A DNA stretch of 37,983 nucleotides from Mucilaginibacter sp. (GTDB lineage Bacteria > Bacteroidota > Bacteroidia > Sphingobacteriales > Sphingobacteriaceae). How positions within the stretch are numbered: the first letter of the stretch is position 1; every line of letters begins with the position of its first letter. This document shows, piece after piece, positions 23,856 through 32,473 of this stretch. The stretch is from NCBI GenBank assembly GCA_028287895.1, contig JAQBOV010000011.1, positions 1-37,983 on the forward strand. The letters are read 5' to 3'. The notes below the pieces were generated by a model, which was not told the DNA's origin, did not search any database, and worked only from the letters and a program-made list of their open reading frames with translations. Made by a program: the position numbers and the translations under genes.

Positions 23856-25499
23856 ATGAATACAGAGCAGAGTGTTTACCGGAAGAATTTTTCATTAATC
23901 GTCGCTTTTCTGATATTGATATCGGTGACGTTTATTGTGGCGCTTTTTATTGCCTACAACTTAACCGCTAAATATGTTGAAAGCGAGTTTGCATCAAAAA
24001 AAATATATGTTCTGGAACAAACCATTAAACCTTATAATGATTTTTTTCAGAACAGGATACCCGAAATAACTTTTTATCAGGGCTATCTTGACTCCGCTTC
24101 GGCAGCAAAATATTCAAAGTCGGTTTTTAATGATTATCCCTTCGTAAAACGCATCACGTTTTATGATGTGCAGATTGGCAGTCATCACGAAAAAAAGAAA
24201 GGATTGGATATCGGTATTAAGTCGATATATGAATACCATCCCCATGGGGGGGCGGTCATAAGCTCGAAAAAGCCGCACGCTGAAGATGATAAAGACTTTA
24301 CGACGATGGCTAACAAGCTGGACAATTTTGTGGCTGTTGCTGATACGACCCGTGAACCTACGCAGGATGAAAAATTTAAGACCTTTTATGATATCCAGCC
24401 CGAAAAGATAAGTTACCTGAATATTCCGCGGCGTGAAGAAGTGAAGCGGTACCGTGAACTTCAAAAGGATAAGGGCCGTTCATCAGTATACAAACAAAAC
24501 ATGCTGACTTTTATTTTGAACCAGTATGCCCTCAATGTAAAAAACGCTAATCCCGAATTGTACAAGGACGTTTCTATCAAGCCGGTGGTGTATGATCCGC
24601 TGGATAACGAAAGCAGCAATAACATTACTACAGAGGTCGCTTTTCCGGGGGCCTTCTCGGATTATAAACTCTATTTCAGTTCACCAAAGGATTACCTTAC
24701 TGCCGAGATCAACCGCAGGTTTATGCCTATAGGGGCAATGGTAATGTTAATTTATTGTTTTTTGGTATTAATAGGCTGGCTCATCTATCGTAATTTAAAC
24801 GTGAACATGAAACTGTTTAAACTTCAGTATGATTTTATCAATAATTTTACCCATGAGTTTAAAACGCCTATTAGCGTTATAAAAATAGCAGGATCGAATT
24901 TGCGAAGCGACAGTGACTTAAGCCAGCGGCAAAGAATGCATTACGGAAAAATACTCGATGAAGAAGCAGATAAATTGAATGAACTGATGAATAAGCTCCT
25001 GTCATTCACTCAATTAGAGAACAAATCGATAAAGATAAAGAAGGAAGATATCATCCTGGAGGATTTTGTTAAAAGCTATATTGAAACCTTCAGAATAAAA
25101 TATCCGGATTTTAAGATAGACTACAAGATATATGGAATAATTGATCTATATACAGATCCGGTATTATTAGGCAGTATCTTTCAAAACCTGATTGAAAATG
25201 CCTACAAGTATTCAAACCCAAAGCGCCGTGAATTGCACATATATATCCGCCTTGATAAACGGCATATTGTATTTTCATTTAAAGACAAGGGTATCGGTAT
25301 AGCAAAACAGGAGATAAGTAATATATTTAAGAAATTTTACAGGATAGAGAATCAATATAACCGGGATGGAAGTGTGGGGCTTGGTTTGGCGTTCTGCAAA
25401 GAACTGGCTAATTTTATGGACGGAGAAATAATGGTTAACTCAAAAATTAATGAGGGATCGGAATTTATCGTTACCCTTCCCTATGAAAGTGCCGAATAA
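23856..25499 (+). CDS. Sensor histidine kinase
   Basis: A 547-residue membrane kinase. Helix one spans about residues 13-34 and helix two about 287-310, enclosing a periplasmic region of some 250 residues that I cannot assign to a known sensor domain. The HisKA segment contains FTHEFKTPI with the phospho-acceptor His333 (codon 24852-24854). The ATPase domain has NLIENAYKYS (N box), DKGIGI (G1), FKKFYRI (F box) and GLGLAF (G2). It probably phosphorylates the regulator encoded 20 bases downstream. The tight link to the S9-like lipoprotein upstream suggests that the large periplasmic domain may read that protein. Confidence 0.95.
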   Translation: MNTEQSVYRKNFSLIVAFLILISVTFIVALFIAYNLTAKYVESEFASKKIYVLEQTIKPYNDFFQNRIPEITFYQGYLDSASAAKYSKSVFNDYPFVKRITFYDVQIGSHHEKKKGLDIGIKSIYEYHPHGGAVISSKKPHAEDDKDFTTMANKLDNFVAVADTTREPTQDEKFKTFYDIQPEKISYLNIPRREEVKRYRELQKDKGRSSVYKQNMLTFILNQYALNVKNANPELYKDVSIKPVVYDPLDNESSNNITTEVAFPGAFSDYKLYFSSPKDYLTAEINRRFMPIGAMVMLIYCFLVLIGWLIYRNLNVNMKLFKLQYDFINNFTHEFKTPISVIKIAGSNLRSDSDLSQRQRMHYGKILDEEADKLNELMNKLLSFTQLENKSIKIKKEDIILEDFVKSYIETFRIKYPDFKIDYKIYGIIDLYTDPVLLGSIFQNLIENAYKYSNPKRRELHIYIRLDKRHIVFSFKDKGIGIAKQEISNIFKKFYRIENQYNRDGSVGLGLAFCKELANFMDGEIMVNSKINEGSEFIVTLPYESAE

Positions 25500-25519
25500 A
25501 TAATCAAAAAAATAGAATT

Positions 25520-26212
25520 ATGGAAAAAGAAATAAAAATAGCGTTGGTTGAAGATGATGAAAACCTGCGTTTCCTGGTAACAGAGCGGTTGCAATCAGAA
25601 GGCTATAAAGTATTGGAAGCCGATAACGGCGATGATGCTGAACAAATGATATTAGCCGAACAGCCGCATATCGTGCTGCTGGACTGGATGCTGCCCGGCA
25701 AACAGGGGGCTGATGTGTGCAATGCAATAAGGGAAAAGGGTTTTGATAAGCTGGTCATTATGATGACCGCTAAAGCGCAGGATGTTGACAAGATAGAGGC
25801 GTATAACCTGGGTGTTTCTGATTATATCACCAAACCTTTTAACATGGATGTATTGGTTGCGCTGATCGATAATAAGATCAAGTTCTCATTGAACAGCGAG
25901 AAAGCGGAGGCCTATAAGTTTGCCAACATGGAGCACCATCCCAACACCCATCTGCTGATAAGGGATGGCCGTAAAGTGGAGCTTACTATATTAGAGAACC
26001 GGATATTGCTTTACTTTTTGAAGAACAAGAATAAGGTGATTAATCGTGAAGAGTTGATGATGGAGGTTTGGGGATATAATGCCGATGTGAACACACGTAC
26101 CCTCGATATGCACATCGTAAGGCTCAGGAAGAAGATCGAAAATAATCCTGATTCACCATTGTACCTGCAAACGGTGAGAGGAATAGGGTATAAGTTTGTT
26201 TACGAGGCTTGA
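25520..26212 (+). CDS. OmpR/PhoB-type response regulator
   Basis: A 230-residue two-component regulator. The receiver domain (residues 1-120) has VEDDE near the start, the phospho-acceptor Asp55 in LLDWMLPG, the TAKA threonine region, and the lysine of ITKPF. The winged-helix DNA-binding domain (about 135-228) ends in RTLDMHIVRLRKKIE and VRGIGYKFVYEA. The kinase gene ends 20 bases upstream, so this is its cognate partner. Targets are unknown; regulation of its own operon through the region upstream of 21951 is likely by analogy. It converges with the methyltransferase gene with only 45 bases between them and no obvious terminator. Confidence 0.96.
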   Translation: MEKEIKIALVEDDENLRFLVTERLQSEGYKVLEADNGDDAEQMILAEQPHIVLLDWMLPGKQGADVCNAIREKGFDKLVIMMTAKAQDVDKIEAYNLGVSDYITKPFNMDVLVALIDNKIKFSLNSEKAEAYKFANMEHHPNTHLLIRDGRKVELTILENRILLYFLKNKNKVINREELMMEVWGYNADVNTRTLDMHIVRLRKKIENNPDSPLYLQTVRGIGYKFVYEA

Positions 26213-26257
26213 TTGAAGCGGCAAGTGGCAATGCGGGATTAAATTCACAAGTATAAT

Positions 26258-26890
26258 TTATTGAACTTCTTTTTGCTTTTGATAAAACGCCGAAAGAATA
26301 AAGTCGCCGAAAAAGGATTTCTGGCTGACCACCTTATAATGATGCTGTTCAAAGCATTTTTCAATGTCGGGCAGCCGGGCAGCTTCGATCCTGCATATTA
26401 TTCTGAAAAATATAAACATCGAATGGAGCAATAAGGTTTGCCACCATTTTCCGCTCAGGCGGAAATCTGTATTCAGCCACCATCCTGCCGGCTTAAGGCT
26501 ATGATGTATATGGGAAAATACCTTTTTCAGCGTTTGTTCGGTAAAATTGTCGAATAAAAAGGGAGTGACCACCACATCATACCCCTTTTGTATATCCACA
26601 CTGGCAATCTCCCTGTTGATATAAATTACCTCATTGTTCCCCGCATTTTTTTTTAGCGAAAGAGCCATCATCTTCGCCGATATTTCCACATAAGTAATTT
26701 TTAAACCGGATGGATGAATTTTTGCTATTTCCTCCAGTATCCATCCCGTGCCGCCGCCGACAATTAAGATTTCTGTCTGTGCAGGAATAAACTTCAATAA
26801 ATATACCTGCGACCTGATCAGTGCTTTGCCGTAGATCACCCGCGAAAGGCGATCATAAAACCAGGCAGAATTATCATAGTTGGCGGCCAT
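26258..26890 (-). CDS. Class I SAM-dependent methyltransferase
   Basis: A 210-residue methyltransferase. Motif I is ILIVGGGTGWILEEI (about residues 41-55), the acidic end of beta-2 is YVEIS, and VVVTPFLFDNF fits motif IV. The hydrophobic patch LLLHSMFIFFRIICRIEAA near the C-terminus may dock to membranes or form part of the substrate pocket. The closest described types are quinone or small-molecule methyltransferases, but the sequence does not settle the substrate. It starts at the ATG ending at 26890 and diverges from the broken hydrolase gene. No functional link with its neighbours is seen. Confidence 0.85.
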   Translation of the reverse strand: MAANYDNSAWFYDRLSRVIYGKALIRSQVYLLKFIPAQTEILIVGGGTGWILEEIAKIHPSGLKITYVEISAKMMALSLKKNAGNNEVIYINREIASVDIQKGYDVVVTPFLFDNFTEQTLKKVFSHIHHSLKPAGWWLNTDFRLSGKWWQTLLLHSMFIFFRIICRIEAARLPDIEKCFEQHHYKVVSQKSFFGDFILSAFYQKQKEVQ

Positions 26891-26960
26891 ATTGGTGTAT
26901 AACAGTAGTTTGAAAGTTTGTTGTTATATTTAGTGGGTTATGCTTCAAACATCGTCACAA

Positions 26961-27319
26961 ATGAAAGCATTTTTCAGCCGTATCGCCATTTTTACACTTT
27001 TAATTTTAAAGGTATCTGTTGTAATCGCCCAGCAAACAAAACCTGATGATAAGTATAACCGCCAGGAAGTGATGATCCCGATGCGGGACGGGGTTAAATT
27101 GCATACGGTGATATTTACCCTGAAAGATCAAAAAGAGAACTGCCTTTGCTGATGCTCAGAACCCCATACGGAGTGAATGAATACCCAAGTCCGGAAAAAC
27201 AGGGGCATATAAAAGACATGGCAGAAGATGGTTATATTTTTGTTTTCCAGGATATCAGGGGAAGGTATTTATCTGAGGGTAGTTTTAAAATGCAGCGTTT
27301 TAACCGGGATAAAAAATAA
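26961..27319 (+). pseudogene. Broken CocE/NonD-type (S15) hydrolase, N-terminal remnant
   Basis: The first frame (start at 26961, or 26940) encodes a signal peptide and RQEVMIPMRDGVKLHTVIF, the start of an S15-type acyl-peptide or X-Pro hydrolase. It stops at 27150-27152. The family sequence resumes in another frame from 27140: LPLLMLRTPYGVNEYP, then VFQDIRGRY(L)SEG. One missing base near 27138 explains the shift. That second frame stops at 27317 after FNRDKK, so only about 120 of some 600 residues remain and the catalytic Ser, Asp and His regions are gone. A single base error could explain the frameshift but not the missing 3' part. Confidence 0.85.
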
Positions 27320-27352
27320 AATGTAATGCCTCGTAGGGGCATAGCATTTTTA
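27320..27352. terminator. Hairpin with T-run after the hydrolase remnant
   Basis: AATGTAATGCCTC (27320-27332) pairs with GGGGCATAGCATT (27336-27348) around the loop GTA, with two interior mismatches, followed by TTTTAC. It directly abuts the stop of the remnant, so it may have terminated the decayed gene or be part of the rearranged junction. Confidence 0.5.
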
Positions 27353-27487
27353 CAATATTAGAGTAGCCTGAATAACCTGGTGACCTGGTTTTGTCAGCCG
27401 CCGCACGGCATTAATAACCTTATAATCAATCATTTACGATGTTTAAAAAGCGTTCAAGTCACCGGAATCTGAACACCATGAAATGGA

Positions 27488-28375
27488 TCAAAAGTAAATG
27501 CTCAGCCGGCTAAATATCCATACAAAAACATATTGGAGTATCAGCACCCCATCCAAATAAAAGAAATAATAATATTCGTTCTTCTCCCATTTTGATCTGA
27601 AGATAAGCCAGCCCGCCAGTATTACGCTAAAGGTTAATGCCCAAAAATCAGTATTGAAACCGTTGTTCCTGAACAAAAACAGCAACACTATGTACCCGGC
27701 AAGCAGCACCTGGCAAAACAAGTAGGCATTTTTTTCGCCCCAGGCTACCGGGATAGTTTTTAAGCCAAATTGTTTGTCCTGAAACAGGTCGCGGATATCA
27801 AACGGTATGGCGAGAGCGGCTATAAACAAAAATCGTTTGGCTATTAATAGGGTAGTATCCCGCATGGAAACGGTTGTCGGGCGCATGGCTTGTGATTCTA
27901 ATATTGGCAACAATACGCAACTCATAGTCCATACCAGGCTGATCATGAATAATTTTAAACCGGGAATATTGCGTAACCCAAATTTTTGTTCGCCAACACT
28001 GAACAGGGGCAATCCGTAACAAAAGGAAAGGATCGCTAAAAAGATTAGTAATATTTTAGATGCGGTAGATACTAAAAAAAACAGCGGAACCAGCGACAAC
28101 ATCGAAACGATGGTGAAAGTAACCATCAGCCTGTAATGCGAAAAAAACCAGCGTATGCGCAGGTAAGGAGATTTTTCAGGTTTTTTTGGCTTACTGATCA
28201 GAATGCTGAAATTATAAATACCAAGCGTTGAGGTAAATAGCAGGCCCAAAACCGGGAAAACAGGCTTTGAACCGATCAGATAAAAAGTGAGCAGTCCCTG
28301 GGCAACGGCACACAATGACATAAAAACATTGCTGAAGAGCAAAAAATCAAAGGCGGCCCGTAATAGTTTCCTCAT
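27488..28375 (-). CDS. UbiA-like membrane protein with a degenerate first Asp motif
   Basis: A 295-residue protein with about eight or nine hydrophobic helices, resembling the UbiA prenyltransferase superfamily. The second polar motif is present as IPFDIRDLFQD (Asp193, Asp196, Asp200), followed by KTIPVAWG as in many UbiA proteins. The first motif, normally NDxxDxxxD between helices two and three, reads YNFSILISKPKKPEK with no Asp (residues 54-68). That motif binds the prenyl diphosphate through magnesium, so a changed substrate or lost activity is possible. It starts 18 bases after the metallophosphoesterase stop, as the last gene of the - strand run. Function unknown. Confidence 0.72.
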   Translation of the reverse strand: MRKLLRAAFDFLLFSNVFMSLCAVAQGLLTFYLIGSKPVFPVLGLLFTSTLGIYNFSILISKPKKPEKSPYLRIRWFFSHYRLMVTFTIVSMLSLVPLFFLVSTASKILLIFLAILSFCYGLPLFSVGEQKFGLRNIPGLKLFMISLVWTMSCVLLPILESQAMRPTTVSMRDTTLLIAKRFLFIAALAIPFDIRDLFQDKQFGLKTIPVAWGEKNAYLFCQVLLAGYIVLLFLFRNNGFNTDFWALTFSVILAGWLIFRSKWEKNEYYYFFYLDGVLILQYVFVWIFSRLSIYF

Positions 28376-28393
28376 CGATAAAATGAAAAAATG

Positions 28394-29680
28394 TCAAGCC
28401 ATTTTTAAAGTCCTGTTTGGTAATGTCGGATCAGGGGAGGCTTTTAGTTCAAATATCGTAATCTCCGGCAACATTCCAAGCCTTCCGGGATAACCTAAAA
28501 ATCCGTAACCCACATTAACGTATAACTGCTGATTGCCCTGGTGGTATAGTCCAGCCCATTCCTTGTAAATATATTGCACGGGGCTCCATTGAAAATATTC
28601 GGTTTGTATTCCAAACTGCATACCATGAGTGTGGCCTGCAAACATAGCATCAATTTGCGGGTAATGGGGCAACACCTGCGCGCGCCAGTGTGAGGGGTCA
28701 TGGGAGAGCAGGAGTTTAACAGGCAGATCATCCGTATTCTTTACTGCCAGATCGAGCCTGCCGCGTTTTGGAAACCTGCTTAATGATCCCCAGTTTTCTA
28801 CCCCGAGAATACCTATTTCTTCTCCGCCAACCTTTAAGCGGCGGTTTGTATTCATCAGCAGGTCCCAGCCCATATTCTTATGGGTGGCTATCAGATCGTC
28901 CAGGTTTTTTTGTTTGGCGGCTTTATTCGGCCAGTTGGCATAGTCGCCATAATCATGGTTACCCAGAGAGGAGTAAACGCCCAGAGGAGCCTTTATTTTA
29001 CTAAAAATATCCTGGTATCCATACATTTCATTGGTACGGCTATTGACCAGGTCGCCGGTAAAAAATATAAAGTCGGGTTTTTCATTGAGCAGCATTTCCA
29101 CACCGCCGGCCACAGCCCTCTTATTGTAAAAGCTGCCTGAATGGATGTCTGATATTTGGCCGAGTTTGATTCCATCAAATGCGCTTGGCAAGTTGGGAAG
29201 GTAAAGTTTGCGGTGTTTAACCCGGTAGTCATAAACGCCCGAAATAGTTCCATAGGCTAAGCCCGCTAAGGGTATGGAGCCGGCAAGCAAACCCGCCTTC
29301 ATTAAAAATTCTGAACGGGGTATATCATAGGGGCCTGGTTGGTGTGGCTCTGATTTCTTTTTAGATTTTTTATTTAGCCATAAAACTAACCGCCTCAGGT
29401 CGTCGGTTAGTATAAAAGGCAAAAACAGCACTTTGGCAATTGCCAGCAAAAAGAATCCCAGCATAATTGCCGCCCGAAAGCCAAGTCCAAGCTTCAGAAA
29501 AATGCTTAAAAATATCCCGGTTATAAACACAATGGATATTGACCAGTACCAGATAGTAAACGACCGTTTCCGCGAAAATTTCCACTTTTTGAGCCCGGTG
29601 CGTATGCCGCCAATGAGGTAAAAATCAGCCAATAAAAAACCGGCGCATATCAGGAATATGGTTGGGAGTTGCTGCTCCAT
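28394..29680 (-). CDS. Membrane-anchored metallophosphoesterase (YkuE-like)
   Basis: A 428-residue calcineurin-like phosphoesterase. Four hydrophobic segments in residues 1-150 anchor it; one further hydrophobic stretch (GLLAGSIPLAGLAYG) precedes the catalytic domain. The metal motifs are SDIHSGS, FTGDLVNSR, LGNHDYGD, LLSHDP and AGHTHGMQFG, all complete. The membrane N-terminus plus YkuE-type core suggests action on a lipid-linked or envelope substrate such as UDP-sugar lipids, but this is inference. It lies 16 bases downstream of the AAA ATPase gene and 18 bases upstream of the UbiA-like gene, so the three are probably co-transcribed. Confidence 0.88.
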   Translation of the reverse strand: MEQQLPTIFLICAGFLLADFYLIGGIRTGLKKWKFSRKRSFTIWYWSISIVFITGIFLSIFLKLGLGFRAAIMLGFFLLAIAKVLFLPFILTDDLRRLVLWLNKKSKKKSEPHQPGPYDIPRSEFLMKAGLLAGSIPLAGLAYGTISGVYDYRVKHRKLYLPNLPSAFDGIKLGQISDIHSGSFYNKRAVAGGVEMLLNEKPDFIFFTGDLVNSRTNEMYGYQDIFSKIKAPLGVYSSLGNHDYGDYANWPNKAAKQKNLDDLIATHKNMGWDLLMNTNRRLKVGGEEIGILGVENWGSLSRFPKRGRLDLAVKNTDDLPVKLLLSHDPSHWRAQVLPHYPQIDAMFAGHTHGMQFGIQTEYFQWSPVQYIYKEWAGLYHQGNQQLYVNVGYGFLGYPGRLGMLPEITIFELKASPDPTLPNRTLKMA

Positions 29681-29696
29681 CTAAGTGGCAAGTGAA

Positions 29697-31208
29697 TTAA
29701 TAACGGTCATCGTCTAAGTCAAGATCATCTTCGTCGGGTTCGAGATTGAACAGGCTATTGAACATATCAGAGAATGCAAATCCATTATCGAGGAAACCTT
29801 TATTCAATTGCGAAAACTCTGCCAGACCGTGCAATACAAATTCCATCAGCAGCAATTGCTGGTTTGTACTTAGTTTTGGGTGAAACTTTTTAATCAGTTC
29901 TTTTAATCCGGCTACGGAATTAAGCGCTTTTTTATACTCTTCAAAGGGCAGGTCGTCATTCAGCAGCACGGTATTGCTGTCACCAAACCAGCTAATGACC
30001 TCGGCATAAGGATTAGGTGCTTTTGATTTTTTAACTTTTTCCGGATCAGGGAAAAACTTCAGCATCAAGGTTTTAACCGCTTTGCCTATCAGCATGTTTG
30101 CCACTTTGGCCGGACCTTCCAGCTCACCTTCATAAACCAGCTCGATTTTACCGGTAATAGCAGGAATCACACCCAGGAAATCAGCGATGCGCACAAAGGT
30201 GGATGCCTCTCCATTGATGATCATACGCCTCTCAGCATTGCTTACCAGGTTTTCAAAGGCTGATATGGTTAGCCTTGCAGATACCCCTGATTTTTTATCA
30301 ACGTATTCTGAATTGCGCGCTTCAAATGCAATCTGTTCTACCATATCTTTTACCAGTCCGTCAGCTTCAATGGCTACTTTTTGTTCCGGAGCTAATAAAG
30401 CCTCTTGCTGGGTGATCTTACGGGATATTTCAACCGAGCGCGGATAATGGGTTAATATCTGGCTTTCGATACGGTCTTTCAAAGGAGTTACAATGGCACC
30501 ACGGTTGGTGTAATCTTCCGGGTTGGCAGTGAACAGAAACTGAATATCCAAAGGCAGGCGCAATTTAAAACCACGTATCTGTATATCTTTTTCCTGCAAA
30601 ATATTGAACAAGGATACCTGTATACGTGCCTGCAGATCGGGTAACTCATTGATTACAAAAATCCCCCGGTGCGCACGCGGTATCAAACCAAAGTGTATTA
30701 CACGCTCATCCGAGTAGTGCAGTTTCATTGTTGCCGCTTTGATGGGATCAACATCACCGATCAGGTCAGCTACCGTAACATCCGGTGTAGCCAGCTTTTC
30801 TGTATAACGTTCAGAACGGTGAAGCCAGGCTATCGGGGTATCATCGCCTTTCGTGGCGACTTCATTATGCCCGAACCAGGAAATAGGATGCAGCGGGTCA
30901 TCATATAATTCAGAACCTTCAATATACGGTATGTATTCATCAAGCAGATTTACCATCAGGCGGGCTATCCTCGTTTTGGCCTGCCCGCGTAAGCCTAACA
31001 ATAAAATATTATGCCTTGAAAGAATGGCCGTTTGAAGATCAGGTATAACCGTGTCTTCAAAGCCTATTATCCCCTCAAACCCGCCTTCCTTATTTTGAAG
31101 CTGTAATATCAGATTCTGTCTTAATTCATCTTTTACCGACCGGCTCCTGTAATCCGTTTGTTTAAGCTGGCCGAGCGTTTTTAGCGTTTTTATATCTGTT
31201 ATAGTCAT
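29697..31208 (-). CDS. MoxR/magnesium-chelatase-I-like AAA+ ATPase
   Basis: A 503-residue AAA+ ATPase of the ChlI/MoxR type. Walker A is GLRGQAKT (residues 72-79), Walker B is IFVINELPDL (Asn-Glu), and FTANPEDYTNRG marks sensor 1, followed by LKDRI. The C-terminus is strongly acidic (EPDEDDLDLDDDRY). The neighbouring VWA gene upstream makes the classic ATPase plus VWA pair, which acts as a chaperone-like system for inserting metals or remodelling proteins. The client is unknown; magnesium chelation for chlorophyll is unlikely here. Two short ATGACT open frames lie just before its start, one overlapping it by ATGA. Confidence 0.9.
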   Translation of the reverse strand: MTITDIKTLKTLGQLKQTDYRSRSVKDELRQNLILQLQNKEGGFEGIIGFEDTVIPDLQTAILSRHNILLLGLRGQAKTRIARLMVNLLDEYIPYIEGSELYDDPLHPISWFGHNEVATKGDDTPIAWLHRSERYTEKLATPDVTVADLIGDVDPIKAATMKLHYSDERVIHFGLIPRAHRGIFVINELPDLQARIQVSLFNILQEKDIQIRGFKLRLPLDIQFLFTANPEDYTNRGAIVTPLKDRIESQILTHYPRSVEISRKITQQEALLAPEQKVAIEADGLVKDMVEQIAFEARNSEYVDKKSGVSARLTISAFENLVSNAERRMIINGEASTFVRIADFLGVIPAITGKIELVYEGELEGPAKVANMLIGKAVKTLMLKFFPDPEKVKKSKAPNPYAEVISWFGDSNTVLLNDDLPFEEYKKALNSVAGLKELIKKFHPKLSTNQQLLLMEFVLHGLAEFSQLNKGFLDNGFAFSDMFNSLFNLEPDEDDLDLDDDRY

Positions 31209-31230
31209 TTGTCAGTAGTCATTAGTCATT
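31203..31230. repeat. Triple AGTCATT repeat spanning the start of the AAA ATPase gene
   Basis: AGTCATT occurs at 31203-31209, 31217-31223 and 31224-31230. On the - strand these read AATGACT three times; the copy at 31203-31209 supplies the start codon and second codon of the ATPase. The two upstream copies open tiny frames, one of which ends on the ATPase ATG. The rest of the 60-base gap (CTGCATATCTGCACATC) also looks like dispersed filler. Confidence 0.6.
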
Positions 31231-31268
31231 GTATGAGTCTGCATATCTGCACATCAGCAAATTTGCAA

Positions 31269-32366
31269 TCATCTCACCGTTCTCCGGCGGTTACGTATAT
31301 AATCCTCAAAAATATATTCCCCCAGCCCATTTAGCGAACTATAAAACGCTTTGCCTCCGTTTGTCTCGGTAAATTTACGCACAAACTGTTGCAGGTAGGG
31401 GTCTTTGGCAATCATAAATGTGGTGATAGGTATTTTAAGTCTTTTACATTGTGCCGCCATATTCAGCGTTTTGTTCACCACTTTACGGTCAAGCCCTATG
31501 CTGTTCTTATAATATTTGGTGCCTTCTTTTAAACAGGTTGGCTTACCGTCTGTTATCATAAATATCTGCTTATTATGCGTTTTACGTCGCCTCAGCAGAT
31601 CGGTTGCCAGTTCAAGTCCCGCATAAGTATTGGTATGATATGGGCCCACCTGTAAATAAGGCAAATCCTGCAAAGTGATCGGCCAGGCATCATTACCAAA
31701 CACCACAATGTCCAGGGTGTCTTTTGGATATTTTGTTCTTATCAGTTCAGCCAAAGCCATTGCTACTTTTTTAGCCGGAGTGATGCGGTCCTCACCATAT
31801 AAGATCATGGAATGTGAAATATCGATCATCAGCACCGTCGAGGTCAAGGTTTTGTAATCCATTTCCTCCACCTCCAGGTCACGCTCGGTCATCATAAAAT
31901 CGTTGATGCCGTGGTTGACTTGTGCATTATGGATGGATTGTGTCATATCGATCTGGTCGAGGCTGTCGCCAAATTCATATTCGCGCCTTTCGGCATTCTT
32001 CTCATCACCCTGGCCCGATTGCGGCGAGCGGTGATTCCCCTTTCCGGATTTTTTCAGTTTTCCGAAAATTTCTTCCAGGGCCGACTGCCTTATGCTTTGT
32101 TCTGTTTTTGCTGTAATGCGGAATTCGCCGCTTTGATTATTTTCATCCAGGTAGCCTTTTTGCTTTAGCTCATCAATAAAATCACCCATACCATATTCGT
32201 CGTTGGTGATATTATATTGCTTATCCAGTTCATTCATCCAGGCCAAAGCCTCTCCCGCATCGCCCGCTGTATAGTTGAGCAATTCAAGAAATAACTTTAA
32301 TAACTCTTCAAACCCACCTGTGGGGATCTGTTTAGGTATAAATTTAGAAAATCCGAAGCCACGCAT
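31269..32366 (-). CDS. VWA-domain protein, partner of the AAA+ ATPase
   Basis: A 365-residue soluble protein. The N-terminal half (residues 1-170) is helical and charged, with a Gly/Ser/Lys-rich linker near 105-125. The C-terminal von Willebrand A domain has a complete metal-binding (MIDAS) set: DISHS (Asp182, Ser184, Ser186), the Thr in HTNTYAG, and ITDGKPT. It lies 60 bases upstream of the AAA ATPase and should be its adaptor or substrate-recruiting partner, as in MoxR-VWA and ChlI-ChlD pairs. No signal peptide or membrane helix is seen, so it works in the cytosol. Confidence 0.9.
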   Translation of the reverse strand: MRGFGFSKFIPKQIPTGGFEELLKLFLELLNYTAGDAGEALAWMNELDKQYNITNDEYGMGDFIDELKQKGYLDENNQSGEFRITAKTEQSIRQSALEEIFGKLKKSGKGNHRSPQSGQGDEKNAERREYEFGDSLDQIDMTQSIHNAQVNHGINDFMMTERDLEVEEMDYKTLTSTVLMIDISHSMILYGEDRITPAKKVAMALAELIRTKYPKDTLDIVVFGNDAWPITLQDLPYLQVGPYHTNTYAGLELATDLLRRRKTHNKQIFMITDGKPTCLKEGTKYYKNSIGLDRKVVNKTLNMAAQCKRLKIPITTFMIAKDPYLQQFVRKFTETNGGKAFYSSLNGLGEYIFEDYIRNRRRTVR

Positions 32367-32369
32367 ACT

Positions 32370-32473
32370 TTATCCTTTCAACTATAAAGTAACGGATAAA
32401 TTCTATGAAAAGTTTAAAACAAGGGCCCGCGAAAATGAAATGTTAGGCAGGTATGACAATTACAGTTTCGAGT
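32370..32473 (+). pseudogene. Possible gene remnant between the VWA and PfkB genes
   Basis: In the + strand frame this gap reads as protein-like sequence (KVTDKFYEKFKTRARENEM, then LGRYDNYSFEFKPI) with balanced codons and no stop, although both flanking genes lie on the other strand. No start codon, domain or family could be recognised. It may be the last trace of a deleted gene or chance. Confidence 0.25.
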
